This document shows, one piece after another, positions 18,807 through 26,924 of a stretch of 46,768 bases of DNA (positions are counted from its first letter, which is position 1; every line of letters begins with the position of its first letter). The DNA is from Streptomyces sp. CBMA123 (GTDB lineage: Bacteria; Actinomycetota; Actinomycetes; Streptomycetales; Streptomycetaceae). Both the position numbers and the translations under genes were made by a program. The notes beneath the pieces were generated by a model. The model was not told the DNA's origin. It was given only the letters and a program-made list of their open reading frames with translations, and made no database searches. The DNA is taken from positions 1 through 46,768 of the forward strand of contig NZ_MECK01000423.1 of NCBI RefSeq assembly GCF_014596465.1. Direction: 5' to 3'.

Positions 18807-19616
18807 CTACAGGACCTTCGCCAGGAAGACCCGGGTGCGCTCGTGCCGCGGGCGGTCCAGGACCTCGTCGGGCGGGCCCTGCTCGACCACCACGCCGCCG
18901 TCCATGAAGACCACGGTGTCGGCGACCTCGCGGGCGAAGCCGATCTCGTGGGTGACCACGATCATCGTGGTGCCGCTGCGGGCGAGGTCCTTGATGACGT
19001 CCAGCACCTCGCCGACCAGCTCGGGGTCGAGCGCCGAGGTGGGCTCGTCGAACAGCAGCACCTTGGGCTCCAGGGCCAGCGCCCGGGCGATCGCCACCCG
19101 CTGCTGCTGGCCGCCGGACAGCTGCCGGGGGTACGCGGCGGCCTTGTCGGCCAGCCCGACCCGCTCCAGCAGCGCCCGCGCCGCCGCCCTGGCCTCGGCC
19201 CGGGGCCGGCCCAGCGCGGCGATCGGCGCCTCCACCAGGTTCTCCAGCACGGTCAGGTGCGGGAAGAGGTTGAAGTTCTGGAACACGAAGCCGATGCCGG
19301 TGCGCTGGCGCAGCACCTCGCGCTCCTTGAGCTCGTACAGCCGGTCGCCGGAGCGGCGGTAGCCGATCAGTTCGCCGTCGATGGCGACGTAGCCGTGGTC
19401 GAGCTTCTCCAGGTGGTTGATCGCCCGCAGCAGGGTGGACTTGCCGGAGCCGGACGGGCCGAGCACCACGGTGACCGAGCCGGCCGGGACGTCCAGGTCG
19501 ACCCCGCGCAGCACCTCCAGTGGGCCGAAGCTCTTGTGCAGGCCGCGGACCTGCACCATCGGGGCGGTCCGGTCCGGGACGGCCTGGGGCGGATCGGCCT
19601 TGGTCAGCGCGGTCAC
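18807..19616 (-). CDS. Amino acid ABC transporter ATP-binding protein
   Basis: 269 residues. Walker A GPSGSGKST (53-61), Q-loop FVFQNFNLFPHLT, signature LSGGQQQR, Walker B VLLFDEPTSALDPE and switch His in VTHEIGF are all intact; the sequence is of the GlnQ/HisP type. The GTG at 19616 has GGAGGAA upstream and overlaps the permease stop by 4 nt (GTGA), which implies translational coupling. It is the only ATPase in the locus, so it probably energises both the adjacent permease and the divergent one at 24013. Confidence 0.95.
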   Translation of the reverse strand: MTALTKADPPQAVPDRTAPMVQVRGLHKSFGPLEVLRGVDLDVPAGSVTVVLGPSGSGKSTLLRAINHLEKLDHGYVAIDGELIGYRRSGDRLYELKEREVLRQRTGIGFVFQNFNLFPHLTVLENLVEAPIAALGRPRAEARAAARALLERVGLADKAAAYPRQLSGGQQQRVAIARALALEPKVLLFDEPTSALDPELVGEVLDVIKDLARSGTTMIVVTHEIGFAREVADTVVFMDGGVVVEQGPPDEVLDRPRHERTRVFLAKVL

Positions 19617-20617
19617 GGGGTTCCTCCGGGGGTACGGGCACTGGTACGGGCGGGCAGGCTCCGCAGGACGGTCCGCAGGCGCTGCAGCGGGGTGGGCGGC
19701 GGGGTGCGCAGGGTGCCGCGGGAGAAGTAGCGCTCGACGTAGTACTGGCCGATCGACAGCACCGTGGTCAGCACCACGTACCAGACCGTGGCGACCATCA
19801 GCAGCGGCACCACCCGGCCGGTCCGGCCGTAGATCACCTGGGCCTGGTAGAACAGCTCGCCGATGGCCATCACATAGACCACCGAGGTGCCCTTGAGCAG
19901 CGAGATCACCTCGTTGGCGGCGGCCGGCAGGATGCCCCGCATGGCCTGCGGCAGCACGATCCGCCAGGCCTGCCGACGGCGTGGGATGCCGAGCGCGGCG
20001 GCGGCCTCGCGCTGGCCGGCGTCCACCGCGATGATGCCGCCGCGGATGATCTCGGCGGCGAACGCGGCCTGGTGCAGCCCGAGGCCGAGCACGGCGGCCC
20101 CGAGCGCGCCGAGCACGCCGACCGTCTCGAAGTCCCCGAAGGTCGGGCCGAACGGGATGCCGAAGCCGAACCGCTTGTAGAGGTAGGAGAGGTTGAACCA
20201 GAACACCAGCTGGACGATCAGCGGGATCGAGCGGAACACCCAGACGTACGCCCAGGCGATGGCCCGCAGCACCGCGCTGCGGGACAGCCGCATCCCGGCC
20301 ACCACGGCGCCGAGCAGGAAGCCCAGGGCGGTGCCGTAAGCGGTGAGTTCGAGGGTGCGGCCGATCGCCCGCAGGATGGTGTCGGCGGTGAAGTACAGCC
20401 GGAAGGTGGCCCAGTCCCAGCCGGGGTTGGTGGCCAGGCCGTGCAGGAACTGGGCCAGCACGACGAGGGCGGCGATCCCGGCCGCCCAGCGCCAGGGGTG
20501 CCGGGCGGGGACGGTCCGCAGGCCGTCCAGTTCGGCGGCGTCGAGGCCGGGGCCCGGGCCGGGGGCGAGTCCGGGCGGGGACGGTGGTGCTGGGGTGTCG
20601 ACGGTCACGGGGGTCAT
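19613..20617 (-). CDS. Amino acid ABC transporter permease (permease 1)
   Basis: 334 residues of the HisM/GlnP family. Hydrophobic segments occur from about residue 45 on. The EAA loop that contacts the ATPase is present (GQREAAAALGIPRRRQAWRI), preceded by AAEIIRGG. The N-terminus carries a Pro-rich cytoplasmic extension. The sequence is similar to the divergent permease at 24013 throughout, including the C-terminal TPLQRLR tail. Overlaps the ATPase gene by 4 nt and lies 28 nt downstream of SBP1. Confidence 0.93.
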   Translation of the reverse strand: MTPVTVDTPAPPSPPGLAPGPGPGLDAAELDGLRTVPARHPWRWAAGIAALVVLAQFLHGLATNPGWDWATFRLYFTADTILRAIGRTLELTAYGTALGFLLGAVVAGMRLSRSAVLRAIAWAYVWVFRSIPLIVQLVFWFNLSYLYKRFGFGIPFGPTFGDFETVGVLGALGAAVLGLGLHQAAFAAEIIRGGIIAVDAGQREAAAALGIPRRRQAWRIVLPQAMRGILPAAANEVISLLKGTSVVYVMAIGELFYQAQVIYGRTGRVVPLLMVATVWYVVLTTVLSIGQYYVERYFSRGTLRTPPPTPLQRLRTVLRSLPARTSARTPGGTP

Positions 20618-20645
20618 CGGGGGACTCCTTCAACGGGCCCTGGCG

Positions 20646-21599
20646 TCACGGGTGTTCGGGCGGGCTGATCTGCGACTCCTTGATCGCCGAGTCGGTGAGC
20701 CCCCACTTGCGGAGGATCCGCTCGTACGTCCCGTCCTTGATCAGCTGGTTGACGGCCGCCTGGAAGGCCGGGGTGAGCGGGGAGCCCTTCTTGAAGGCGA
20801 AGCCGACGTCCAGCCGGTGGAACTCGTTGAGGAAGCGCACCCCGGCGGCCTCCTGCGCGGCCTGGTGGCGCAGCCCGTTGATGGTGGACATCTCGATGTC
20901 CACCCGGCCCTGCTGGAGGCCGGTGAGCAGGGCGCCGCCCTCGCTGAACGCCTTGACCTCGTACGGCTTCTTCCCGGCGTCGGCGCAGACGCCCTTCTTG
21001 CTGTTGAGCGTGGTCTCGAAGGTGGTGCCGGCGCCGGTGCCGATGGTCAGTCCGCAGAGCTGGGTCAGGTCGGTGACCGGCTGGACGGCCGTGTCGTCCT
21101 TCTTCACCGCGAAGCCCTGGCCGTCGTCGATGTAGGTGACGAAGTCGACGGTCTTCAGCCGCGCGGTGGTGACCCCGAAGTTCCCGGTGCCGACGTCGAA
21201 CTTGCCGCTGTCCAGGGCGGGCAGGATGGTCTCGAAGGCGGCCTCCTGGCGCCGCACGGTCAGTCCGAGCAGCTTGGCGACGGCGTCGCCGAAGTCCACG
21301 TCGACCCCGACCGGCTTCCTGCTCGCCTGGTCGGCGTAGTAGGCGCTGGGCGGGGCGCCGATGGACGAACCGAACGTCAGCACCCCGGACTTGCGCACCT
21401 CCTCGGGCAGCAGCGCGGCGGCGGCCTCCGACCTGGCCAGGCCGGAGACGACGTCCTCGGTGGCGGTGGCGGTGGCGGCCGGCCCGCCCGCTCCGGCCGC
21501 GCCCGCGATCTTCGGGTCCGAGCCGCACGCGGCCAGCGCCAGGACCGGCAGCAGGGCGGTGGTCGCGAGGAGGCGGCGGCGAGCGGTGGTGGTTCTCAC
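20646..21599 (-). CDS. ABC transporter solute-binding lipoprotein, amino acid (PAAT) family (SBP1)
   Basis: 317 residues. Signal peptide with lipobox LALAAC. Family 3 solute-binding domain: KSGVLTFGSSIGAPPSAYY, VGVDVDFGDAVAKLLGL, LDSGKFDVGTGNFGVTTARLKTVDF, closing with RILRKWGL. Starts with GTG. Two cysteines (in TQLCGLTIG and KGVCADAG) lie close together in the mature domain and may form a disulfide; this pair is absent from SBP2. It sits between the acetyltransferase and permease 1 with gaps of 10 and 28 nt, so all are one transcript. Confidence 0.93.
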   Translation of the reverse strand: MRTTTARRRLLATTALLPVLALAACGSDPKIAGAAGAGGPAATATATEDVVSGLARSEAAAALLPEEVRKSGVLTFGSSIGAPPSAYYADQASRKPVGVDVDFGDAVAKLLGLTVRRQEAAFETILPALDSGKFDVGTGNFGVTTARLKTVDFVTYIDDGQGFAVKKDDTAVQPVTDLTQLCGLTIGTGAGTTFETTLNSKKGVCADAGKKPYEVKAFSEGGALLTGLQQGRVDIEMSTINGLRHQAAQEAAGVRFLNEFHRLDVGFAFKKGSPLTPAFQAAVNQLIKDGTYERILRKWGLTDSAIKESQISPPEHP

Positions 21600-21609
21600 G
21601 GGGGGCCTT

Positions 21610-22104
21610 TCAGTGGGTCGGGAGCAGGGCCGGCAGGGACTTCTCGAACGGGAGCGGGCCGGTGGTCAGGTCGGCGGTGACGTCGAACAGCGGGGTGTAG
21701 CCGGCCGCCAGGTAGAGGCCCTTGGCCTCGGGCTGGCGCGGGCCGGTGGTGAGGTGGATCCGGCGGTAGCCGGCGGCGGCGGCCGTGCGCTCCAGTTCGG
21801 CCAGCACCCGGCGGGCCAGGCCGCGACGGCGGTGCGCGGAGTGGGTCCACATCCGCTTCACCTCGGCGGTGTGCTCGTCGTACCGCTTGTACGCGCCGCC
21901 GGCCACGGGTTCGCCGTCCTCCAGCAGGAGCAGCAGCACGCCGTGCGGCTCGGCGAAGGCGTCGACCGGGTAGCGGGCCATCTCCTGGTGGGCGCCGGGG
22001 CCGTAACGGGTGACGTACTCGTGGGTGAGTTCGCGCAGGAGCGGTTCGACCAGCGGGTCGTCCAGGGTGACCCGGCGGAACTCTTCCCGGGGTACGTCGC
22101 TCAC
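21610..22104 (-). CDS. GNAT family N-acetyltransferase
   Basis: 164 residues, acetyl-CoA dependent. Motif A is seen in VKRMWTHSAHRRRGLARRVLAELE (residues about 85-110; R-x-x-G-L/x pattern), with motif B near TGPRQPEAKGLYLAAGY. In Bacillus organosulfur operons a GNAT enzyme acetylates the amino group of the imported thiol derivative before the flavin monooxygenase acts, and this gene occupies the equivalent place. That role is inference. The GTG at 22104 is used. An in-frame TTG at 22180, overlapping the upstream stop codon, would add 25 residues encoded by a 15-bp tandem repeat. Confidence 0.85.
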   Translation of the reverse strand: MSDVPREEFRRVTLDDPLVEPLLRELTHEYVTRYGPGAHQEMARYPVDAFAEPHGVLLLLLEDGEPVAGGAYKRYDEHTAEVKRMWTHSAHRRRGLARRVLAELERTAAAAGYRRIHLTTGPRQPEAKGLYLAAGYTPLFDVTADLTTGPLPFEKSLPALLPTH

Positions 22105-22173
22105 GCCGGCGCCACGCACTCCGGCACCGGCCACGCCGGCACCGGCCACGTCCGCACCGGCCACGTCCGCGCC
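22099..22173. repeat. 15-bp tandem repeat, five units, between monooxygenase and acetyltransferase genes
   Basis: Five contiguous 15-bp units read on the minus strand as variants of GGTGCSGRCGTGGCC. In the acetyltransferase frame they encode GADVA, GADVA, GAGVA, GAGVR and GAGVS. Every unit contains an in-frame GTG, so the true start of the acetyltransferase is ambiguous. Confidence 0.85.
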
Positions 22174-22175
22174 GC

Positions 22176-23345
22176 TCAAGCCTGCACCGCGATCAGCTGG
22201 TGCCGGTCCCGCTTGGCGCGCGCCGCCGCCTCGGCCTTGGCGGCGTCCCGCTTGGCGACCTCCTCGCGGACGATCGGGATGACGTACCGGCCGAAGTCGA
22301 TCGCGTCGTCCAGCAGGTCGTAGCCGCGGGCGGAGAGGATGTCCACGCCGAGGTCGTAGTAGTCCAGCAGCGCCTGGGCGACCGTCTCCGGGGTGCCGAC
22401 CAGCGCGTTGGAGTTGCCCGCCCCGCCGGTGGCCGCGGCGGTCGGGGTCCACAGCGCGCGGTCGTAGCGCTCGCCGGCCTCGGCGATCTCGATCAGCCGC
22501 TGGGAGCCGACGTTTTCAGGGGTCGCAGTCTCCGGGGCGGCGCCGACCGGACGGCGACGGGGGGCGAGCTGCCCGCTCTCCCGGCGGGCCCGGATGGCGG
22601 CCACCGTGCGGTGCGCCTTCTCCCAGGCCAGCTCCTCGGTCGGCGCGATGATCGGCCGGAACGCCACCTGGATCCGCGGCGGGTCCGTCCGCCCGGCGGC
22701 CCGCGCCGCCTCCTTCACCCGCTCGATCTGCTCGGCGGTGCGGGCCAGCGGCTCGCCCCACAGGCAGTAGATGTCGGCCTCGGCGCCGCCGGCCGCGTAG
22801 GCGGCGTCCGAGGAGCCGCCGAAGGAGACCGCCGGGCGCGGCTGTTGCACCGGGAAGACGTCGGAGACGAAGTCGTTGAAGCGGTAGTGCGGGCCCTCGT
22901 GGTCGAAGGGCTCCCGGCTGGTCCACGCCTTCTTCACGATGCCGATGTACTCGCGGGTGCGCTCGTAGCGCTGGTCCTTGGTGAGGAAGTCGCCCTCGCG
23001 CTGCTGCTCGTGGTCGGTGCCGCCAGTGATGAAGTGGACGGTCAGCCGGCCGTCGCTGATCCGGTCGAGGGTGGCGAAGGTCTTGGCGGCGAAGGTCGGG
23101 TAGGAGACGTTGGGCCGGTGCGCGAGCAGGATCTGCAGCGTGTCGAGGTGCGAGGCGAGGAAGGCCGCCGCGGCGGCGGGCTCCGGGGAGCCGGAGCCGT
23201 ACGCGAAGAGCACCCGGTCCCAGCCGTGGTCCTCGTGTGCCCGGGCCAGCCGCAGGGTGTAGTCGCGGTCGAAGGAGGCGGTGGTGCGCGGGTTGGTCTC
23301 CGAGCCGTCGCCGGTGGCGGCGATGCCGAGGAATTCGACGGGCAT
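22176..23345 (-). CDS. LLM-class flavin-dependent monooxygenase, SsuD-like
   Basis: 389 residues of the bacterial luciferase-like fold, closest in my reading to alkanesulfonate monooxygenase SsuD: TLDRISDGRLTVHFITGG, FLTKDQRYERTREYI, FPVQQPRPAVSFGGSSDAAY, LWGEPLARTAEQIERV, and the C-terminal ALVGTPETVAQALLDYYDLGVD. Such enzymes use FMNH2 from a separate reductase and O2 to cleave C-S bonds. No reductase of the SsuE type is adjacent. The ATG at 23345 has GAAAGG upstream. It is the first full gene after the leader peptide, 285 nt away, and the operon continues into the acetyltransferase and transporter genes. Confidence 0.92.
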   Translation of the reverse strand: MPVEFLGIAATGDGSETNPRTTASFDRDYTLRLARAHEDHGWDRVLFAYGSGSPEPAAAAAFLASHLDTLQILLAHRPNVSYPTFAAKTFATLDRISDGRLTVHFITGGTDHEQQREGDFLTKDQRYERTREYIGIVKKAWTSREPFDHEGPHYRFNDFVSDVFPVQQPRPAVSFGGSSDAAYAAGGAEADIYCLWGEPLARTAEQIERVKEAARAAGRTDPPRIQVAFRPIIAPTEELAWEKAHRTVAAIRARRESGQLAPRRRPVGAAPETATPENVGSQRLIEIAEAGERYDRALWTPTAAATGGAGNSNALVGTPETVAQALLDYYDLGVDILSARGYDLLDDAIDFGRYVIPIVREEVAKRDAAKAEAAARAKRDRHQLIAVQA

Positions 23346-23524
23346 GGCGGAACCTTTCGGGGTGGGTCCGGTCCGGTGGGCTGCGGGTGGGCAGACCGGA
23401 GGCAGCCGCGACGGGGCGCGGCCGTCGGGCGGTGGAGCGGTGACGGGGCGAGGGCGTGCGAGGGGGAACTGCCGGAGCGCGGTGCGAGGGCGGTGAAGTG
23501 CGAGGCGGCAGCGTGCGCCTGATG

Positions 23525-23547
23525 GTCCGTCAGTTGACGCGACGGAC
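23525..23547 (-). promoter_or_regulatory. Hairpin in the leader between the leader peptide and the monooxygenase gene
   Basis: GTCCGTC (23525-23531) pairs perfectly with GACGGAC (23541-23547) around a 9-nt loop. An alternative, weaker pairing (CTGA/TCAG) overlaps its left arm. Placed about 84 nt after the leader-peptide stop, it could be an attenuator. That is inference from position only. Confidence 0.35.
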
Positions 23548-23630
23548 GACGGTTCCCGGCCCACGACGGGGCACACCGAGGGAGGACTCCCCGAGGAGAA
23601 TCAGGGCCGGACGGGCGGCCCGCTGCCGGG

Positions 23631-23708
23631 TCAGCCGCGACACGCCGCGGACCACACTCGACCGAAGTCGATGTGGTCGCGGGTGACCAGAGGCTGCTCG
23701 GCGTACAT
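23631..23708 (-). CDS. Short Cys-containing leader peptide of the organosulfur operon
   Basis: A 25-codon frame starts at the ATG at 23708 and ends at TGA 23631-23633. Its second half reads HIDFGRVWSAACRG (residues 12-25). This matches the pattern of streptomycete short leader peptides (RxHIDxxRVxSxxC) found ahead of sulfur-assimilation, sulfonate and LLM monooxygenase operons. GAGG lies just upstream of the ATG. A likely role is cysteine-dependent attenuation: ribosome progress at the Cys codon near the end (Cys23) reports cysteine supply. Identification rests on pattern memory and position; the mechanism is inference. Confidence 0.68.
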   Translation of the reverse strand: MYAEQPLVTRDHIDFGRVWSAACRG

Positions 23709-23804
23709 GGCCTCAAGTTGAGCAGTCGGCCGAGCGGTCCGTCAACCGTGCATCATTGCCGCACTGTTGCGATCTGCTGTCGCGTTTCCGGCGTGTTGCG
23801 AGCG

Positions 23805-23848
23805 ACCCCGGACCGGCCCCGAACCGACCCCGGACCGACCCCGATCGC
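23805..23848. repeat. 11-bp tandem repeat, four units, in the divergent promoter region
   Basis: Units ACCCCGGACCG, GCCCCGAACCG, ACCCCGGACCG and ACCCCGATCGC lie end to end, one helical turn apart, between the leader-peptide gene and the divergent permease gene. An 8-bp direct repeat TGTTGCGA also occurs twice just to the left (23765-23772 and 23794-23801). Confidence 0.75.
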
Positions 23849-23861
23849 GGTCCGATCGCCC

Positions 23862-23892
23862 TTGACAGCCGTCGATCGCGCATGCGTACGAT
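23862..23892 (+). promoter_or_regulatory. Candidate promoter for the permease 2 / FAD protein operon
   Basis: A perfect -35 TTGACA (23862-23867) and a -10-like TACGAT (23887-23892) are separated by 19 nt, slightly long. The 11-bp repeat array ends 13 nt upstream. Transcription would start near 23899, giving a leader of about 110 nt before the ATG at 24013. Confidence 0.45.
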
Positions 23893-24012
23893 CGACGCGG
23901 AGTGCAGTGCGCTGCGCCGGCCGTGTTGAGGGACGCGGACCGGTGCCCGAGGGCCCGTACGTGATCACACCCGTACCTCTCCCCGCCCGCACTCCGCCCA
24001 GGAGCCGCCGCC

Positions 24013-24978
24013 ATGGCCACCCCGCAGGACGTCCTGCCCGCCCCCGCTCCCGCCTCCACCCTCGCCGCCGGCCCACCGCCGCCCCCGGCCCCCGAGGCCC
24101 GGATCGTCGCCCGCCGCAAGCCCGGACAGTGGATCGCCGCCGGTGTCGCCCTGCTGCTGGCCGCGATGGCGGTCAGCTCGGTGATCCGCAACAGGGCCTT
24201 CCAGTGGAGCGTGGTCGCCGAGTGGTTCACCGCCCGGTCCGTGCTCGACGGCCTGACCCTCACCCTGTGGCTGACCGCCGTCACCCTCGCCCTCGGCTTC
24301 GTGTTCGGCACCGTCCTCGCCACCATGCGGCTGTCCACCAACCCGGTGCTGCGCACGATCGGGTGGGCCTACATCTGGGTCTTCCGCTCCACCCCGCCGC
24401 TGGTGCAGCTGCTGTTCTTCTTCAACATCGGCGCGCTCTACCCGACCCTCGGCCTGGGCATCCCGTTCGGCCCCGAGTTCGTCACGGTGAAGACCGTCAA
24501 CCTGATCGGCCCCACCCTGACCGCCGTCATCGGCCTCACCCTGCTGGAGACCGCGTACGCCGCCGAGGTGATCCGCGGCGGCATCCTCTCCGTCGACCGC
24601 GGCCAGCTGGAGGCCGCCGCCGCGCTCGGGCTCGGCCGGTCGCGGGTGCTGCGCCGGATCGTGGTGCCGCAGGCGATGCGCGCGATCGTGCCGACCGCCG
24701 GGAACATGCTGATCGGCGCGCTCAAGGGCACCAGCATCGTCAGCGTGCTGGCCGTCTCCGACCTGCTCTACTCGGTGCAGCTGGTCTACCTGCAGTCCTA
24801 CCGGGTCATCCCGATGCTGATGGTCGCCACCATCTGGTACCTGGTGGTCACCACCGTGCTGTCCGTCGGCCAGTACTACCTCGAACGCCACTTCGCCAGG
24901 GGAGCCACCCGGGACGGCCTGCCGCCCACCCCGCTGCAGCGCGCCCGCGCGGCCTTCGGGAAGGTGGTCCGGGCATGA
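24013..24978 (+). CDS. Amino acid ABC transporter permease (permease 2)
   Basis: 321 residues of the HisM/GlnP family with a Pro-rich N-terminal extension. The EAA loop is intact (GQLEAAAALGLGRSRVLRRI), preceded by AAEVIRGG. It is similar to permease 1 over the whole membrane part, including shared segments AYxWVFRS(I/T)P and WYxVxTTVLS(I/V)GQYYxER. There is no ATPase on this strand, so it presumably uses the one at 18807. AGGAG precedes the ATG. Its stop overlaps the next start (ATGA), so the FAD protein is translationally coupled to it. Confidence 0.93.
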   Translation: MATPQDVLPAPAPASTLAAGPPPPPAPEARIVARRKPGQWIAAGVALLLAAMAVSSVIRNRAFQWSVVAEWFTARSVLDGLTLTLWLTAVTLALGFVFGTVLATMRLSTNPVLRTIGWAYIWVFRSTPPLVQLLFFFNIGALYPTLGLGIPFGPEFVTVKTVNLIGPTLTAVIGLTLLETAYAAEVIRGGILSVDRGQLEAAAALGLGRSRVLRRIVVPQAMRAIVPTAGNMLIGALKGTSIVSVLAVSDLLYSVQLVYLQSYRVIPMLMVATIWYLVVTTVLSVGQYYLERHFARGATRDGLPPTPLQRARAAFGKVVRA

Positions 24979-26900
24979 CGTCCCTGGTCATCGTCGGCGC
25001 CGGGCCGCGCGGCACCGGACTGCTGGAGCGGATCGCCGCCAACGCCGCCGAACTGCTGCCCGCCGACCGGCCGTTGGAGATCCACCTGGTCGACCCGTAC
25101 CCGCCCGGCGCGGGCCGGATCTGGCGCCACGAGCAGTCCCCGCTGCTGCGGATGAACTCGATGGCCGAGGACGTCACCATGTTCACCGACGAGCGCGCCA
25201 CCATCGAAGGACCGGTCCGGCCCGGCCCCTCACTGGCCGAATGGGCCCTCCGGCAGCGGGAGTTCGCACCCTACCGGGAGGTCGCTGATCCGGCCGTCCG
25301 GGCCGAGCTGCGCGAGCTGGCACCCACCGACTTCCCTACCCGGCGGGCCCAGAGCGCCTACCTGGACTGGGTGTTCCGCCGCGCCGTCGCCGACCTGCCG
25401 GCCCACGTCACGGTCACCGTCCACCGCGGCACCGTACGGCGGATCGACGGACCGGCCGACGGCCCGCAGACCGTCCACCTCGACGGCGGCACGCTCACCG
25501 CCGACCACGTCGCCCTCACCCTCGGCCACCTCGACTCCGCCCCGCACCCCCGGTACGCCGCCGACGCCGCCTTCGCCGCCCGGCACGGCCGCTTCCACCT
25601 CCCGCCCGCCTACTCCACCGACATCGAGGCCGAGCTGGCCCGGATCGCGCCCGGCGAGCCGGTGGTGCTGCGCGGCCTCGGCCTGGCCTCCGTCGACCTG
25701 GTCGCGATGCTCACCGAGGGGCGCGGCGGCCGCTTCGAACCCACCGGCGACGGGCCCGCGCTGCGCTACCTCCCGTCCGGCCGCGAACCGGTGCTGCACC
25801 TGGGCTCCCGGCGCGGCGTCCCGTACCACTCCAAGACCGACTACCGGCTCCAGGGGCCACCCGCCCCGCTCCCCCGGTACTTCGACGCGGCCGCCGTGGA
25901 CGCCCTGCTCGCCACCGGCCGGCCGCTCGAACTGCGGCGCGACGTCTGGCCGTCGATGGCCAAGGAGATCGGCTTCGGGCACTACCACGAGCTGTTCCAC
26001 GCCCACCCGGAGCGCACCGCGCTGCCCTGGCCGCAGTTCCTGGACCGGTACGACCGGCACGGCTGGTACTCCCCGGAACTCGCCGCGCTGGTCGCCGAGG
26101 CCGTCCCCGATCCGGGCGACCGGATCGACTTCGAACGGCTCGACCACCCGCTGGCCGGGCTCCGACTCGGTTCCACCGAGGAGTTGCAGGCCCAGCTGCG
26201 CGGCTACATCACCGCCGACGCCGACCGCCACGCCGACCCGGCCCACAGCGCCGACCTGGGCGCCTTCCTCGCCCTGCTCTCCCTGTTCGGCCAGCTCCCC
26301 CGGCTGCTGGCCGCCCGCCGGCTCACCGCCCGCTCGGTCGCCGAGGAGGTGGACGGCTGGTTCTTCGGCTACTTCAACTTCCTCGCCTCCGGCCCGCCCG
26401 GCTTCCGGCTGCGCCAGCTGCTCGCGCTCTCCGAGGCCGGGGTGGTGCGCTTCCTCGGCGCGGACGTACGGGTCGAACGGGACGAGCCCACCGGCACCTG
26501 GCGGGCCTCCGGCGCCACCGTGCCCGGCCACACCGTCACCGCCACCGCGCTGGTCGAGGCCTACCTGCCCAAGCACGCGCTGGCCCGCACCCTCGACCCC
26601 GTCCTGGGCGAACTGCACCGCGCCGGACGGGTGGTGGAGGAGGTGGTCAGCGACGCGGAGCACACCCACCGCTCCGGCCTGGTCACCATCGACCCGTCCG
26701 ACAGCCGGCTGATCGACCCGGCCCTGGGCGGCGCCCCGCACCCGCGCCGCACCGCGCTCGGCCCGCACACCAGCCTGCGGGCGGCCGCCGCCTTCGCCCG
26801 TCCACGCACCAACTCGCCGGGCTTCCGGCAGAACGACGCCGCCGCCCGGGCACTGCTCCGGGCGCTGGCGGCGCTCCCGGCGGCGGCGCTGGTGGGGTGA
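24975..26900 (+). CDS. FAD/NAD(P)-binding protein (NAD_binding_9 type)
   Basis: 641 residues. The N-terminal dinucleotide-binding motif VIVGAGPRGTGLLERIA (GxGxxG) is followed by DPYPPGAGRIWRHEQSP and RMNSMAEDVTMF. A second nucleotide-associated stretch is VVLRGLGLASVDLVAML. This is the large flavoprotein family with an FAD-NAD(P)-binding domain whose members are mostly uncharacterised. In this locus it might modify the imported substrate or supply reduced flavin to the monooxygenase. Neither is shown by the sequence. The start overlaps the permease 2 stop by 4 nt. Convergent to kinase 2, separated by a tandem repeat array. Confidence 0.85.
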   Translation: MTSLVIVGAGPRGTGLLERIAANAAELLPADRPLEIHLVDPYPPGAGRIWRHEQSPLLRMNSMAEDVTMFTDERATIEGPVRPGPSLAEWALRQREFAPYREVADPAVRAELRELAPTDFPTRRAQSAYLDWVFRRAVADLPAHVTVTVHRGTVRRIDGPADGPQTVHLDGGTLTADHVALTLGHLDSAPHPRYAADAAFAARHGRFHLPPAYSTDIEAELARIAPGEPVVLRGLGLASVDLVAMLTEGRGGRFEPTGDGPALRYLPSGREPVLHLGSRRGVPYHSKTDYRLQGPPAPLPRYFDAAAVDALLATGRPLELRRDVWPSMAKEIGFGHYHELFHAHPERTALPWPQFLDRYDRHGWYSPELAALVAEAVPDPGDRIDFERLDHPLAGLRLGSTEELQAQLRGYITADADRHADPAHSADLGAFLALLSLFGQLPRLLAARRLTARSVAEEVDGWFFGYFNFLASGPPGFRLRQLLALSEAGVVRFLGADVRVERDEPTGTWRASGATVPGHTVTATALVEAYLPKHALARTLDPVLGELHRAGRVVEEVVSDAEHTHRSGLVTIDPSDSRLIDPALGGAPHPRRTALGPHTSLRAAAAFARPRTNSPGFRQNDAAARALLRALAALPAAALVG

Positions 26901-26924
26901 GGCGCACCCGGGAAGGGCGCTACG

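Noticed and set aside
23882..23929. Plus-strand 15-codon frame MRTIDAECSALRRPC as a second Cys leader peptide
   Set aside because: It overlaps the candidate -10 box and lacks a ribosome site and the HID pattern; too weak to call, though it also ends in Cys.
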